From NCBI GenBank assembly GCA_963765785.1, contig CAVXXW010000019.1, positions 1-64,000 on the forward strand: DNA of 64,000 bases, read 5' to 3'. The stretch comes from AC-32 sp963765785. Lineage in GTDB: Bacteria > Actinomycetota > Thermoleophilia > Gaiellales > Gaiellaceae. A program made the position numbers and the translations under genes. Within the stretch, counting starts at the first letter, position 1; each line of letters begins with the position of its first letter. The notes under the pieces were generated by a model, which saw only the letters and a program-made list of their open reading frames with translations, searched no databases and was not told where the DNA came from. Shown in pieces: positions 48,915-57,750 of the stretch.

Positions 48915-49799
48915 ATGGCTGAGCCGTTGAGGGTAGCCGTGCGCAGGGGGACGTTCGTCGAGTGCGTCCACGAGGTGCACGCCGTCGCCGTGCGAGACGG
49001 CGAGACGATCGCGGCCTTCGGCGACCCGTCGTTCACGGGGTCCCTGCGCTCGGCGGCGAAGCCGCTGCAGGCGCTGCCCCTCGCGCGCGCGTACCCGGAC
49101 CTCGGCGACGAGGAGCTGGCGATCGCCGCCGCGTCGCACTTCGGCACCGAGCGCCACGTCGAGGCGGTGCGCAAGCTGCTGGCCGCGACCGGCGGCCGAG
49201 AGGAGGAGCTCGACTGCGGCATCCAGGACGGGCGCCCGCAGCAGCCGATCTACGACAACTGCTCCGGCAAGCACGCTGGCATGCTTGCGGTCTGCCGCGT
49301 GCACGGCTGGCCGGTCGAGGGCTATCGCCGGCCCGACCATCCGCTGCAGCGTCTGCTCCTTGAAGAAGTCGCAGCGGCTGCACAGCTGCGCCCGAACGAG
49401 ATCGGCACGGGCGTCGACGGCTGCGGCGTCGTCGCGTTCGCGATCCCGCTCGAGCGCGCGGCGCTCGCGTACTCGCGCCTGGCGGAGCTCGACGGCGGTG
49501 GGCGCGTGGCCGCCGCGATGCAGGCTCACCCCGAGCTCGTGGGCGGCGAGGGCTCGACGGACACCGCGCTCATGCAGCAGCACCCCGGCCTCGCCGCCAA
49601 GGGCGGGGCGGAGGGATTGTTCTGCGCGGGCGGCCGCGGACTCGGTCTTGCGCTCAAGGTCGCGGACGGAAATCCCCGCGCCCTGCGGCCGGCACTCGCG
49701 ACTCTCGGCGGCCCGCTTGGCGTGCCGCTCGACGGCTTCGCGGAGGTCCCTGTCCCGAACCGCCACGGCGAGCAAGCCGCGGTGGTTTCAGTCCTGTAA
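48915..49799 (+). CDS. L-asparaginase II family (PF06089 type)
   Basis: A 294-residue protein of the rhizobial-type thermolabile L-asparaginase family, different from the E. coli AnsB fold. GSLRSAAKPLQALPL carries the active Ser-Ala-Lys set, AAASHFGTERH a following loop, and NCSGKHAGML a Ser-Gly-Lys set. A TGVDGCGVVAFAIPL segment is also typical. It hydrolyses asparagine to aspartate and ammonia, or acts on a related amide. It starts without a Shine-Dalgarno sequence. Confidence 0.92.
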   Translation: MAEPLRVAVRRGTFVECVHEVHAVAVRDGETIAAFGDPSFTGSLRSAAKPLQALPLARAYPDLGDEELAIAAASHFGTERHVEAVRKLLAATGGREEELDCGIQDGRPQQPIYDNCSGKHAGMLAVCRVHGWPVEGYRRPDHPLQRLLLEEVAAAAQLRPNEIGTGVDGCGVVAFAIPLERAALAYSRLAELDGGGRVAAAMQAHPELVGGEGSTDTALMQQHPGLAAKGGAEGLFCAGGRGLGLALKVADGNPRALRPALATLGGPLGVPLDGFAEVPVPNRHGEQAAVVSVL

Positions 49800-49804
49800 G
49801 GGAA

Positions 49805-49836
49805 TTGTTTCGATCTTGCGGTTTCCCGTGTAACAT
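49805..49836 (+). promoter_or_regulatory. probable rpoD promoter
   Basis: A -10 TAACAT lies at 49831-49836. Possible -35 boxes are TTTCGA (49808-49813, 17-base spacer) or TTGTTT (49805-49810, 20-base spacer). It would give an untranslated leader of about 95 bases before the GTG at 49937. Confidence 0.35.
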
Positions 49837-49936
49837 CCGGATCCGCAGGAGGGTTGAGCCGGGGGATGGGACGGTCCGGCTCGTTTCGTTTCAGGTAGGC
49901 CGCAGGTCACAGCCGCGAGACAAGCCGGGAGGTCAC

Positions 49937-51034
49937 GTGCTCACCGTCGACATCTCTCTTCCCGACGTCGAGGAGCTGCACAAGCTCGTCCAAGACGGAC
50001 AGGAGAAGGGGTTCCTCACCTACGACGAGATCGTTGCCGGCCTCGAAGAGGTCGAGCTCACGAAGGAGCAGATCGAGGATTTCTACACGTACCTGATCGA
50101 CCACTCCATCGAGCTGATGGAAGGGGAGAACCACAAGCACCCGCCGCACGAGCAGCCCGCGCTGGCAGAGGACGAGAAGACGGCGCCGAAGCTCGACCTG
50201 ACCGTGGAGCCGTCGCTCGACTCGCTTCGGCTCTACCTCCGTGAGATCGGGAAGGTGCCGCTATTGACCGCCGACCAGGAGGTCTACCTCGCGAAGCGCA
50301 TCGAGCGCGGCGACATGGCGGCGAAGACGCAGATGATCGAGGCGAACCTGCGCCTCGTCGTCTCGATCGCCAAGTCCTACCTCGGGCGCGGGCTCAGCTT
50401 TCTCGACCTGATCCAGGAAGGCTCGCTTGGCCTGATCCGCGCCGTCGAGAAGTTCGACTACCGCAAGGGCTACAAGTTCTCGACGTATGCGACCTGGTGG
50501 ATCCGCCAGGCGGTGACGCGGGCGATCGCCGACAAGGCGCGCACGATCCGCATCCCGGTGCACATGGTCGAGAAGCTGAACAAGGTCGTGCACATCGAGC
50601 GCCAGCTCGTGCAGCGCCTGGGACGCGAGCCGCGGCCCGACGAGATCGCGGCCGAGCTCGAGATGACGACGTCGGAGGTGCGCGAGATCCTGCGCATGGC
50701 GCAGCACCCGGTCTCGCTCGAGAAGCCGATCGGCGAGGAGGAGGAGTCCGAGCTCGGCGACTTCGTCGAGGACGAGCAGGCCGAGTCGCCGTTCGACACC
50801 GCGCAGGTCTCGCTGCGCCGCGAGGACATCGAGAACGCACTGGCCTCGCTGCCCGAGCGCGACCGCAAGGTGATCGAGCTGCGTTTCGGGCTCTCGGGCG
50901 CGCAGCCGTGCACGCTGGAGGAGGTCGGCAAGGCCTTCGGCGTCACGCGCGAGCGAATCCGGCAGATCGAGAACAACACGCTCAAGAAGCTCGAGTCGCT
51001 CCCTGAGGCCCAAGGCCTCAAGGATTGCGTCTGA
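49937..51034 (+). CDS. rpoD: primary sigma factor RpoD/SigA
   Basis: A 365-residue sigma-70. Residues about 10-65 form region 1.1 (EKGFLTYDEIVAGLEEVELT). Region 1.2 is SLRLYLREIGKVPLLT. Region 2 with AKTQMIEANLRLVVSIAKSYLGRGL, KFSTYATWWIRQAVTRAI and the region 3 segment IRIPVHMVEKLNK are nearly invariant. Region 4.2 is VGKAFGVTRERIRQIE. This layout is that of the housekeeping factor. GGGAGG lies 4 bases before the GTG at 49937. The gene is at the end of a plus run, and the next gene begins in its last codons. Confidence 0.95.
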   Translation: MLTVDISLPDVEELHKLVQDGQEKGFLTYDEIVAGLEEVELTKEQIEDFYTYLIDHSIELMEGENHKHPPHEQPALAEDEKTAPKLDLTVEPSLDSLRLYLREIGKVPLLTADQEVYLAKRIERGDMAAKTQMIEANLRLVVSIAKSYLGRGLSFLDLIQEGSLGLIRAVEKFDYRKGYKFSTYATWWIRQAVTRAIADKARTIRIPVHMVEKLNKVVHIERQLVQRLGREPRPDEIAAELEMTTSEVREILRMAQHPVSLEKPIGEEEESELGDFVEDEQAESPFDTAQVSLRREDIENALASLPERDRKVIELRFGLSGAQPCTLEEVGKAFGVTRERIRQIENNTLKKLESLPEAQGLKDCV

Positions 51035-51411
51035 ACGACGTTCGCGGCCTCGTCGACGCGTATCGAGCCGGTTGGTTCGGCCACGACGTGGACGCGATCA
51101 TGGCGGTCGTCAGCGACGACGTCGTCTTCGACAACGTGACGGCGGGCGAGCGCGTGGAAGGCGCGGCTGCGTTCCGCGAGCACGTGAGCTCGATCCACGA
51201 GCGCTGGCCCGACCTCAGCTTCGAGGAGCACGCGCTGTACCTCTCGGACGACACCGGAGTCGCCGAGTGGACGGCTCGCGCGACCGCTCCCGACGGCCGG
51301 CGGCTCGAGTGGGATGGGCTCGACGTGATCAACTGCCGCGACGGCCTGATCACGCGTAACGCCGTCTACTCGTCAGCCCACGCGCCGCGGGTGCTCAGGC
51401 AGTCGAGCTAG
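51025..51411 (+). CDS. SnoaL-like protein
   Basis: A 128-residue NTF2-like protein. FGHDVDAIMAVVSDDVVFDNV and the GAAAFREHVSSIHERWPDLSFE segment are typical of SnoaL-like proteins, with a hydrophobic cavity for a small ligand. The start is unclear: a TTG at 51025 overlaps rpoD by 10 bases, and a CTG at 51031 would give a 4-base overlap. It probably shares the rpoD transcript. The function is not known. Confidence 0.72.
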   Translation: MRLNDVRGLVDAYRAGWFGHDVDAIMAVVSDDVVFDNVTAGERVEGAAAFREHVSSIHERWPDLSFEEHALYLSDDTGVAEWTARATAPDGRRLEWDGLDVINCRDGLITRNAVYSSAHAPRVLRQSS

Positions 51412-53479
51412 ACGCCGTGCCCGCGCCGGGGCCGGCGAACGTCGGCATCTGCGCCTGGACGCTGATCGGCGTGTTGTCCGGCTGCAGGTAGCCGGTGCGG
51501 TTCGAGTGCCAGCTCAGCGTCCACGGGCGGCGCTGGTCGACGGCGACCGAGACGACGACGCTGCGGCCGGGGACGACCGCCACGCGGCGATCGAGGCCAG
51601 GGCCCTGGAGGCGGAGCACGGTGGTCTTCGTCTTCAGCGGCAGCGAGAGCCGTAGGCGAAGCGTCCCTTGCACGCGGCCGGCGCGCGGGTAGACGGTGAG
51701 GTGGCCGGCGGGAGAGAGCCAGCCGTCGTGGTAGAGGCCGCCGACGAAGAGCGCCATACGCGGCGTGCCCATGGGGCGCCAGAGCTGGTAGTCGGCTCCG
51801 GTTGCGACCATCGTCGCGCCGGTCAGCTGCGCGCGGACGGCGAAGTTCGAGATCGCGAGCGGCCCGCGCAGCGTCTTGCCGCCGACGAGCAGCCGTCCGT
51901 CGTCCGCCACCTGGACGTGCGGGCGGCCGAACGCGTCGATCGGCGAGGCCTGGTCGAGGAACGCGAGCCGCGTCAGCGAGGCGTTCCAGAACAGCTGCTC
52001 GTGCGCACGCGCGTGTGGCGTGGCCGGCGTCTGGATCAGCGTCACGCCGCGCAGGCCGGAATGGTCGACCCAGCGAGCGTCGGCCGGCAGGAAGGTCTCG
52101 CGTACGTTCTTGACGACGTGGTGGTCGAAGGAGATCGCGCCCATCGAGACCGCGCAGGAGACGACGAGGCTGGCGACGACCGCGGGCCAGACGAAGCGCG
52201 ACCGGTAAGCGGCGGCGAGGGCGAGGCAGGCGAGCACCGCCGCGGCGAGCGCAATGGCGAGAGAGCCGTCTCCGATCCCGACCGCCTTCTCGAGCCGGAA
52301 GACGCCCATCAGGAACGGCGAGTCCTGCTTCGAGTCGCCGACGGTGTAGCCGGAGAGCGGCACGCGCGCCGAGAGCGCGAGCAGCGCGACCGCGATCAGG
52401 GCGACCGCATGCTTGGCTGGCCAGCCGCGGCGCAGCCAGAGCACGAAGGCGGGAAAGGCAAGCGGGAGAAGCACCATCAGGTAGCGCTCCTGGAAGCGGT
52501 CGGAGCCGTTCGTCGCGTAGAGCGCGGCCTCCGCGAAGAGCCCGAGCAGCACGCCGACGGACAGCGCCGCGAACGCGCACTCGTCTCGCGTCTGCGGCTT
52601 CCAGAGCGCGTAGACCACGCCGACGACCGCGCCGGGCACGAGCGCGAAGCCCACGGCGTAGGCGAGCAACATCGCGTCGGTGCCGAGCCAGTGCGCGATC
52701 TCGCCCGGACGGACGTTGAGGTCGGCAACGCCGGAGTAGTAGCCGAGCAGGCGCTTCGGCCCGAGCGCGGCGGCAAGCGCCACCGGCGCGGCGTAGAGGA
52801 GCACCGAAAGCCGGAAGCGCGACCATACCGAGCGCAGCGAGCCGCGCTCGACCACGAGCGTCGCGGCCACGAACACGAGCGGCAGGAAGACGTACTGGAT
52901 CCGTGCGAACGTCGCGAGCACCGCGAGCGCCGCGAACGCGAGCTGCGCTCCGCGCGTCGGGCGCGAGAGCGCGCAGACGCCCGCGTAGACGGCGCCGAGC
53001 ACGAGCGGGTACGCGATCGCGTCCGCGAGCACGAACGACGAGAAGAAGAGGTCGGGCGAGGCAACGGTCAGCGCGGCACCGGCGAGCGCGAGCCAGGCGC
53101 CGCCCCCGAGCCGGCGCACCAGCAGGTAGACCGGCACCGCCGCCAGCGACATGGCGAGCGCGTTCTCGGCCTGCGTCAGCCGGTACGCAAGCTCCGGGTC
53201 GTGCGTCAGCCAGAACGGCGCGGCCAGCAGCGGTTCTAGCATCGCCGGGAAGTGCGCGGACGAGCCGCGGATCAGCGGCCTGCCGTTCTGGGCGAGCGAG
53301 CGCGCGATGGAGCCGTAGATGTACTCGTCCGGGAAGTAGAGCGGCGTCGTGTGCCAGAGCGCCGCGATGAAGCGGAGCAGGAAGCTCGCAGCCACGATCC
53401 CGAGCAGCACCAGGCGCGCAGGGACCGCGGCAGCGCGCTCGACCGCAGCAGGGCGTGGTAGGGAGAGGTCGACCGCCAC
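51395..53479 (-). CDS. GT-C superfamily membrane glycosyltransferase
   Basis: A 694-residue protein with about 11-12 membrane helices in the first 470 residues and a soluble beta-rich C-terminal domain (from about 480) outside the membrane. The first external loop has FPDEYIYGSIARSL, with the acidic pair typical of GT-C enzymes that use polyprenyl-phosphate sugars. The end part resembles the carbohydrate-binding tail of arabinosyl- or mannosyltransferases. It probably modifies cell-wall glycans. The GTG start is 54 bases from the start of the divergent sulfatase-like gene. Sugar and acceptor are unknown. Confidence 0.75.
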   Translation of the reverse strand: MAVDLSLPRPAAVERAAAVPARLVLLGIVAASFLLRFIAALWHTTPLYFPDEYIYGSIARSLAQNGRPLIRGSSAHFPAMLEPLLAAPFWLTHDPELAYRLTQAENALAMSLAAVPVYLLVRRLGGGAWLALAGAALTVASPDLFFSSFVLADAIAYPLVLGAVYAGVCALSRPTRGAQLAFAALAVLATFARIQYVFLPLVFVAATLVVERGSLRSVWSRFRLSVLLYAAPVALAAALGPKRLLGYYSGVADLNVRPGEIAHWLGTDAMLLAYAVGFALVPGAVVGVVYALWKPQTRDECAFAALSVGVLLGLFAEAALYATNGSDRFQERYLMVLLPLAFPAFVLWLRRGWPAKHAVALIAVALLALSARVPLSGYTVGDSKQDSPFLMGVFRLEKAVGIGDGSLAIALAAAVLACLALAAAYRSRFVWPAVVASLVVSCAVSMGAISFDHHVVKNVRETFLPADARWVDHSGLRGVTLIQTPATPHARAHEQLFWNASLTRLAFLDQASPIDAFGRPHVQVADDGRLLVGGKTLRGPLAISNFAVRAQLTGATMVATGADYQLWRPMGTPRMALFVGGLYHDGWLSPAGHLTVYPRAGRVQGTLRLRLSLPLKTKTTVLRLQGPGLDRRVAVVPGRSVVVSVAVDQRRPWTLSWHSNRTGYLQPDNTPISVQAQMPTFAGPGAGTASSSTA

Positions 53480-53533
53480 GTGGTCGCTATCGGCAGGGCG
53501 ACGCTATCCCTTGAACGAGGGATACTTGGCGCG

Positions 53534-55669
53534 ATGGCGGTCGCAGGCGCGCGAGTTTCGCGCATCGCATCGAGGGGCCGGCTGCGGGTGGACGCACTTC
53601 GGGGCGCGCACCTGCTCGCGGTCTCCGGGTTCGCGCTGGCACAGCCGCTCTTCGACCTGCTCGGCAAGAACGCGGAGTTCTTCGCCGTGCGCGGCTCGAC
53701 GCCTGGCGACATCGTGCTGTTCGCGCTCGTCGTCACCTTCGTCCCGGCGCTCGTGCTCCTGACGATCGAGGTGCTCGTCGGGCTTGTCAGCGAGACCGCC
53801 GCGACGGTGCTCCACTACGTCTTCCTCGGCTTTCTTGCGGCCGTCTTCGGCGTGCAGGCGCTGAAGCGCTCCGGCGTGGATGCAAGCGCAGTGCTGATCG
53901 TCGGCGCGCTGGCGATCGGAGCCGGAGTCGCAGTCGCCGCGTGGCGGCTGCGCCCGGCTCGCTCCTTTCTGACTGTCCTGGCCGCTGCTCCGATCCTCTT
54001 CCTGGGGCTCTTCCTGTTCGACTCCGAAGCCTCGAAGCTCGTCGTCTCGAGCGGGAGCGCCGAGGCGGCCGCCGTACGCGTGCGCGCGACGACGCCGATC
54101 GTCGTCCTGCTCTTCGACGAGCTCCCGGTGATCGACCTCCAGCAGGCGGACGGCGGGATCGACGCCAAGCGCTTCCCGAACTTCGCCAGGCTCGCGTCCG
54201 AGTCGACCTGGTTCCGGAACACCACCACCGTCTCGGCGTCGACGACGGTCGCCGTGCCGGCGATCCTCACCGGCCAGAAGCCGAAGAAAGGCGAGCTGCC
54301 GATCTTCCGCGACCACCCGAACAACCTCTTCACGCTGCTCGGCCACCGCTACCGCTTGGCCGTGACCGAGTCGCAGACGCGCCTCTGCCCGCGGCGCCTC
54401 TGCAAGCGCAAGGACGCCGGCGCCGGCTCGCGCCTCTCGTCGCTCTACTCCGACGTGCGCGTCGTCTACCTGCACCTGATCGCGCCGCCGGCGCTCGAGC
54501 AGCGCCTGCCCGTGATCGACGAGTCGTGGGGGGACTTCGACGGCGGCTCAACCGGCGAGGACGACGAGCCATCGGCGGCGGACTCGGCCGGCGTGCCGAA
54601 GGTGGACTTCAGCACCTTCTACCTGAGCCGGGTCCGCGACTTCAACCGCTTCGTCGCCTCGTTCCGCAAGCCGGGCACCGGGCCGCCGACGCTCTACTTC
54701 CTGCACGTCCTCCTGCCGCACACGCCTTGGCTCTACTTCCCCGACGGCCGTGCCCGCGCCGTGACGACGACGAACGCGCCCGGCCGGAACGGCGAGCTGT
54801 GGGTCAACTCGCAGCTCGCAGAGCAGGCATGGCAACGACACCTCGAGCAGGTGGGCTATACGGACAAGCTGCTCGGCAGGTTCCTCGCGCGCCTCCACAA
54901 AGTACGCCTCTGGGACAAGGCGCTTGTGATCGTCACGCCCGACCACGGGATCAGCTTCCGCGGCGGCGATCTCCGGCGGCGCCCGACCCGCAAGAACCTG
55001 GCCGAGCTCGCGTTCACGCCGTTGTTCGTGAAGCTCCCGGGCCAGCAGGAGGGGCGGGTGGTCGACTCGCGCCACGTCAGCACGCTCGACATCCTCCCGA
55101 CGATCGCCGACGTGCTCGGCATCACGATCCCGTGGCACGTCGATGGGACGTCCGTTCTGAAGGGCGGGCCCGGGTCGCTTGTCGTCGACGTGGCGGGCGT
55201 GCGCGAGCCCTACGCCGCTGCGCTCGCCCAGCGTCGGGCGTCGCTCGCACGCCAGCTGTCACTGTTCGGCAGCGGCGACTGGGGCGCGGAGTTCGCCGGC
55301 ACCGGGCCCTATCGGCGGCTCGTCGGCGCCTCTGTGTCAGGGCTCGACGTCGCCTCGGACACGTCGGCGTCCGCGCACCTCGACGCCGTCGGCAGCAACC
55401 TCGTGCGACGCTTCCCTCGCAACTCGACGCTCGTTCCGTCGCCGCTCGCCGGGACGCTCTCGGGCGTGAAACCCGGGCAGGCGGTGGCGCTGGCCGTGAA
55501 TGGCCGGATCGAAGCGGTGAGCGTCACCTACCGCAATCCGGGCGGCGGCCCGGTGCGCTTCTCGGAGCTCGTCGGCGAGAACGCCTTTCGCGTAGGGCGG
55601 AACGCGATTCGCGTTTACGTCGTCAGTAGTGATCCTGCAGCGCCGCGGCTCGAGGACCTGAGCGGCTAG
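53534..55669 (+). CDS. membrane-anchored sulfatase-fold protein
   Basis: A 711-residue protein. Four or five helices in the first 160 residues are followed by an alkaline-phosphatase-fold domain. IVVLLFDELPVIDL holds the first metal Asp pair and TPDHGISFRGG the second metal Asp-His. A Thr/Ser-rich strand, SASTTVAVPAILTGQKP, occupies the place of the nucleophile. This is the layout of lipoteichoic acid synthase or phosphoethanolamine transferases. It could add a phospho-group to a surface polymer, beside the GT-C enzyme. I chose the ATG at 53534 because GATACT lies 7 bases upstream; the frame is open 54 bases further. Confidence 0.75.
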   Translation: MAVAGARVSRIASRGRLRVDALRGAHLLAVSGFALAQPLFDLLGKNAEFFAVRGSTPGDIVLFALVVTFVPALVLLTIEVLVGLVSETAATVLHYVFLGFLAAVFGVQALKRSGVDASAVLIVGALAIGAGVAVAAWRLRPARSFLTVLAAAPILFLGLFLFDSEASKLVVSSGSAEAAAVRVRATTPIVVLLFDELPVIDLQQADGGIDAKRFPNFARLASESTWFRNTTTVSASTTVAVPAILTGQKPKKGELPIFRDHPNNLFTLLGHRYRLAVTESQTRLCPRRLCKRKDAGAGSRLSSLYSDVRVVYLHLIAPPALEQRLPVIDESWGDFDGGSTGEDDEPSAADSAGVPKVDFSTFYLSRVRDFNRFVASFRKPGTGPPTLYFLHVLLPHTPWLYFPDGRARAVTTTNAPGRNGELWVNSQLAEQAWQRHLEQVGYTDKLLGRFLARLHKVRLWDKALVIVTPDHGISFRGGDLRRRPTRKNLAELAFTPLFVKLPGQQEGRVVDSRHVSTLDILPTIADVLGITIPWHVDGTSVLKGGPGSLVVDVAGVREPYAAALAQRRASLARQLSLFGSGDWGAEFAGTGPYRRLVGASVSGLDVASDTSASAHLDAVGSNLVRRFPRNSTLVPSPLAGTLSGVKPGQAVALAVNGRIEAVSVTYRNPGGGPVRFSELVGENAFRVGRNAIRVYVVSSDPAAPRLEDLSG

Positions 55670-55833
55670 GCGGCAGGCTCGTCGGCGACCGGAACGGCCC
55701 GGTCGGCCGGCACGAAGAGGCGGCAGTGCGGGCACTTGAACCCCTCCGGCGCATGCGCCGACACGGACGTAAGGAGCTCCGGCTCGAACTCCTTGCCGCA
55801 GTGCGGACAGACCACGCGCTGCGCCTCGGCCAT
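55666..55833 (-). CDS. small zinc-ribbon protein, 55 residues
   Basis: A short gene encoding 55 residues with two CPHC knuckles: VVCPHCGKEFE (residues 8-18) and FKCPHCRLFVP (32-42), 22 residues apart. Four cysteines in this order make a zinc ribbon. The N-terminus is MAEAQR and the tail is Pro/Ala/Asp-rich. It may bind nucleic acid or a partner protein. On the minus strand TAGCTT lies 6 bases before the ATG. It overlaps the end of the opposing sulfatase-like gene by 4 bases. Confidence 0.78.
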   Translation of the reverse strand: MAEAQRVVCPHCGKEFEPELLTSVSAHAPEGFKCPHCRLFVPADRAVPVADEPAA

Positions 55834-55839
55834 GCGGCC

Positions 55840-55845
55840 AAGCTA
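55840..55845 (-). promoter_or_regulatory. -10 box TAGCTT, leaderless start at 55833
   Basis: On the minus strand TAGCTT lies 6 bases before the ATG of the zinc-ribbon gene. No Shine-Dalgarno sequence is present. Confidence 0.45.
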
Positions 55846-55852
55846 GCAAGCG

Positions 55853-56344
55853 TCATCGCGTCACCGGCGGCTCGAACCGTTCGAGCAGCTGGCCGGTCTC
55901 GACCGCCAGCCGCGAGGCGAGCTCCGCCTGCTCCTCGTCGAAGTTGCCGCGCTCGTTGTAGACCTCGACGAGGCCCCAGCAGCCGCCGCCCGAAGGCAGG
56001 CAGACCATCAGCAGCGACTCGAACCCGAGCTGAGTGAGCAGAGCCGTCTCGTCCTCGTCGGCCCCGCTGTCGAGCCGCGAGACCCAGCGCGCCTTGCCGG
56101 ACTCGACCACCTCGCGCGTGAGCGGGAAGTCGGAGATCAGGTACTCGTGCCCGTGGGCGAGCGGCCGGGCGGAGATCGTGTGCTCGTCGAGCCCGACGAG
56201 GAGATCGCCGATCACGCGCGAGATCGCGCAGGCGGTGGCATCGAGCAGGGTCACCGCCTCCCGGCAAGCGGTGCCGAGCAGCCCGCGGATCGTCGTCTCA
56301 GCCTGCAGCGCCGCGCTGCTGCGCTCGAAGGAATCGGTTGCCAC
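55853..56344 (-). CDS. GAF-domain protein
   Basis: A 163-residue single GAF domain. The segment GTACREAVTLLDATACAISRVIGD starts the fold and ESLLMVCLPSGGGCWGLVEVYNERGNFDEEQAELA closes it (quoted in parts: MVCLPSGG, GLVEVYNERG). There is no output domain. It may sense a small ligand or redox state through the Cys pair near residues 115-125. On the minus strand TAGGCT lies 7 bases before the GTG start. The zinc-ribbon gene follows 19 bases downstream on the same strand but has its own promoter. Confidence 0.82.
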   Translation of the reverse strand: MATDSFERSSAALQAETTIRGLLGTACREAVTLLDATACAISRVIGDLLVGLDEHTISARPLAHGHEYLISDFPLTREVVESGKARWVSRLDSGADEDETALLTQLGFESLLMVCLPSGGGCWGLVEVYNERGNFDEEQAELASRLAVETGQLLERFEPPVTR

Positions 56345-56351
56345 GAGCGGC

Positions 56352-56357
56352 AGCCTA
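56352..56357 (-). promoter_or_regulatory. -10 box TAGGCT, leaderless start at 56344
   Basis: On the minus strand TAGGCT lies 7 bases before the GTG of the GAF gene. The divergent FAD oxidase gene starts within 50 bases. Confidence 0.45.
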
Positions 56358-56391
56358 CGGGACCGCGCCGACTGGGCGATGATTGCGCAAC

Positions 56392-57741
56392 GTGAAAGGC
56401 CTCAGCCCACTTCGCACGACGTTCACCGGCGAGATCATCCTCCCGTCCGAACGCGGGTACGACGAGGCTCGCGCCGTCTGGAACAAGATGTTCGACCGCC
56501 GACCCGCGATCGTGGTCCGGCCGCGGGACGTCGACGACGTGACCGCTGCTCTACGCTTCGCCCGCGAGGAGGAGCTCCTCGTCGCGGTGCGCTGCGGCGG
56601 CCACAGCATCCCGGGGCTCTCGACATGTGACGACGGGATCGTGATCGACCTCTCGGCGATGCGCGGGGCCACCGTCGATCCGGAACGGCGCACGGCGCGG
56701 GTGAACGGGGGCGCGCTCCTCGCCGAGCTGGACGAGGTCGCCCAGGCCCACGGGCTCGTCTGTCCCGTCGGCGTCGTCTCCCACACGGGGGTCGCCGGGT
56801 TGACGCTCGGAGGCGGGATGGGACGGCTCCAGCGGAAGTTCGGGCTCACGATCGACAATCTCGTCTCGGTAGAGCTCGTGACGGCGGACGGCCGGCACGT
56901 GCGCGCCTCGGAGGACGAGCACCCCGAGCTCTTCTGGGGCATGCGCGGGGCCGGCCCGAACTTCGGGATCGTGACGGCGTTCGAGTACCGGCTCCATCCA
57001 CTCGACCACGCGATCACGTTCGGAACGGTCACGCATCCGCTCGAGCGGGCCCGCGACCTCGCCGGGCTGTTCCGCGAGCTCGCCGAGAGCGGGCCGGACG
57101 AGCTCTTCCTGTCCTACGGCACGGCGAAGGACCGCTCCGGCGGCGACGCCTTCGCCTTCCTCACGGTGCTGTACTGCGGTCCGTCAGACCGGGCCGAGCG
57201 TGAGCTCGCGGGCGTCCGCGCGTTCGGGCCGCCGGTGAGGGACTCGATCCAGACGATGCCGCATCTCGCGGCGCAGCACCTGAACGACGAGACCCAGGAC
57301 TGGGGGCATCGCTTCTACATGAAGAGCGCGTTCATGCCCGCGTTCCCGGACGACGCCGTCGACCTGTGCGTCGGGCATGCGAGCCGCGCTCCCGACGGCG
57401 CCGACTGCGAGTTCTCGGTGTGGGCCTGGGGCCGCGCGATCGCGGACGTCGCGGAGGACGCAACCGCCTTCACGGGCCGTGAGGCCGCGGTGTGGCTCGC
57501 AGCCGAAGCGCTCTGGGACGACGACGCGCTCGACGAGCAATGCCGCTCGTGGGGTCGCGACGCACTGGCCGACTTGGCGCCGTTCGCCTCCGGCGGCCGG
57601 TACGTCAACGACGTCGCGGAGGTCGGCGCCGGCGTGGCTCGGATGGTCTACGGCGACGCGAAGTACGAGCGGCTCGTCGCGCTGAAGCGCGCCTGGGACC
57701 CCGACAACGTCTTCCGCCTCAACCAGAACGTCCAGCCGTAG
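56392..57741 (+). CDS. FAD-linked oxidase of the berberine-bridge type
   Basis: A 449-residue oxidase of the PCMH/BBE type. The flavin His is in VRCGGHSIPG (about residues 63-72). GVVSHTGVAGLTLGGGMGRL replaces the usual segment with a second flavin-linking Cys, so the FAD is probably linked by one bond only. The C-terminal WDPDNVFRLNQNV is the BBE tail. It oxidises a sugar, phenol or alkaloid-like substrate; which is unknown. The start may be GTG 56392 or TTG 56383; neither has a Shine-Dalgarno sequence. Confidence 0.88.
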   Translation: MKGLSPLRTTFTGEIILPSERGYDEARAVWNKMFDRRPAIVVRPRDVDDVTAALRFAREEELLVAVRCGGHSIPGLSTCDDGIVIDLSAMRGATVDPERRTARVNGGALLAELDEVAQAHGLVCPVGVVSHTGVAGLTLGGGMGRLQRKFGLTIDNLVSVELVTADGRHVRASEDEHPELFWGMRGAGPNFGIVTAFEYRLHPLDHAITFGTVTHPLERARDLAGLFRELAESGPDELFLSYGTAKDRSGGDAFAFLTVLYCGPSDRAERELAGVRAFGPPVRDSIQTMPHLAAQHLNDETQDWGHRFYMKSAFMPAFPDDAVDLCVGHASRAPDGADCEFSVWAWGRAIADVAEDATAFTGREAAVWLAAEALWDDDALDEQCRSWGRDALADLAPFASGGRYVNDVAEVGAGVARMVYGDAKYERLVALKRAWDPDNVFRLNQNVQP

Positions 57742-57750
57742 CCGCCGGAG

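Noticed and set aside
49800..49936. Extended N-terminus of RpoD starting near 49805
   Set aside because: The upstream frame is Arg/Gly-rich and covers a likely promoter, while GGGAGG and GTG at 49937 give the standard region 1.1 start.
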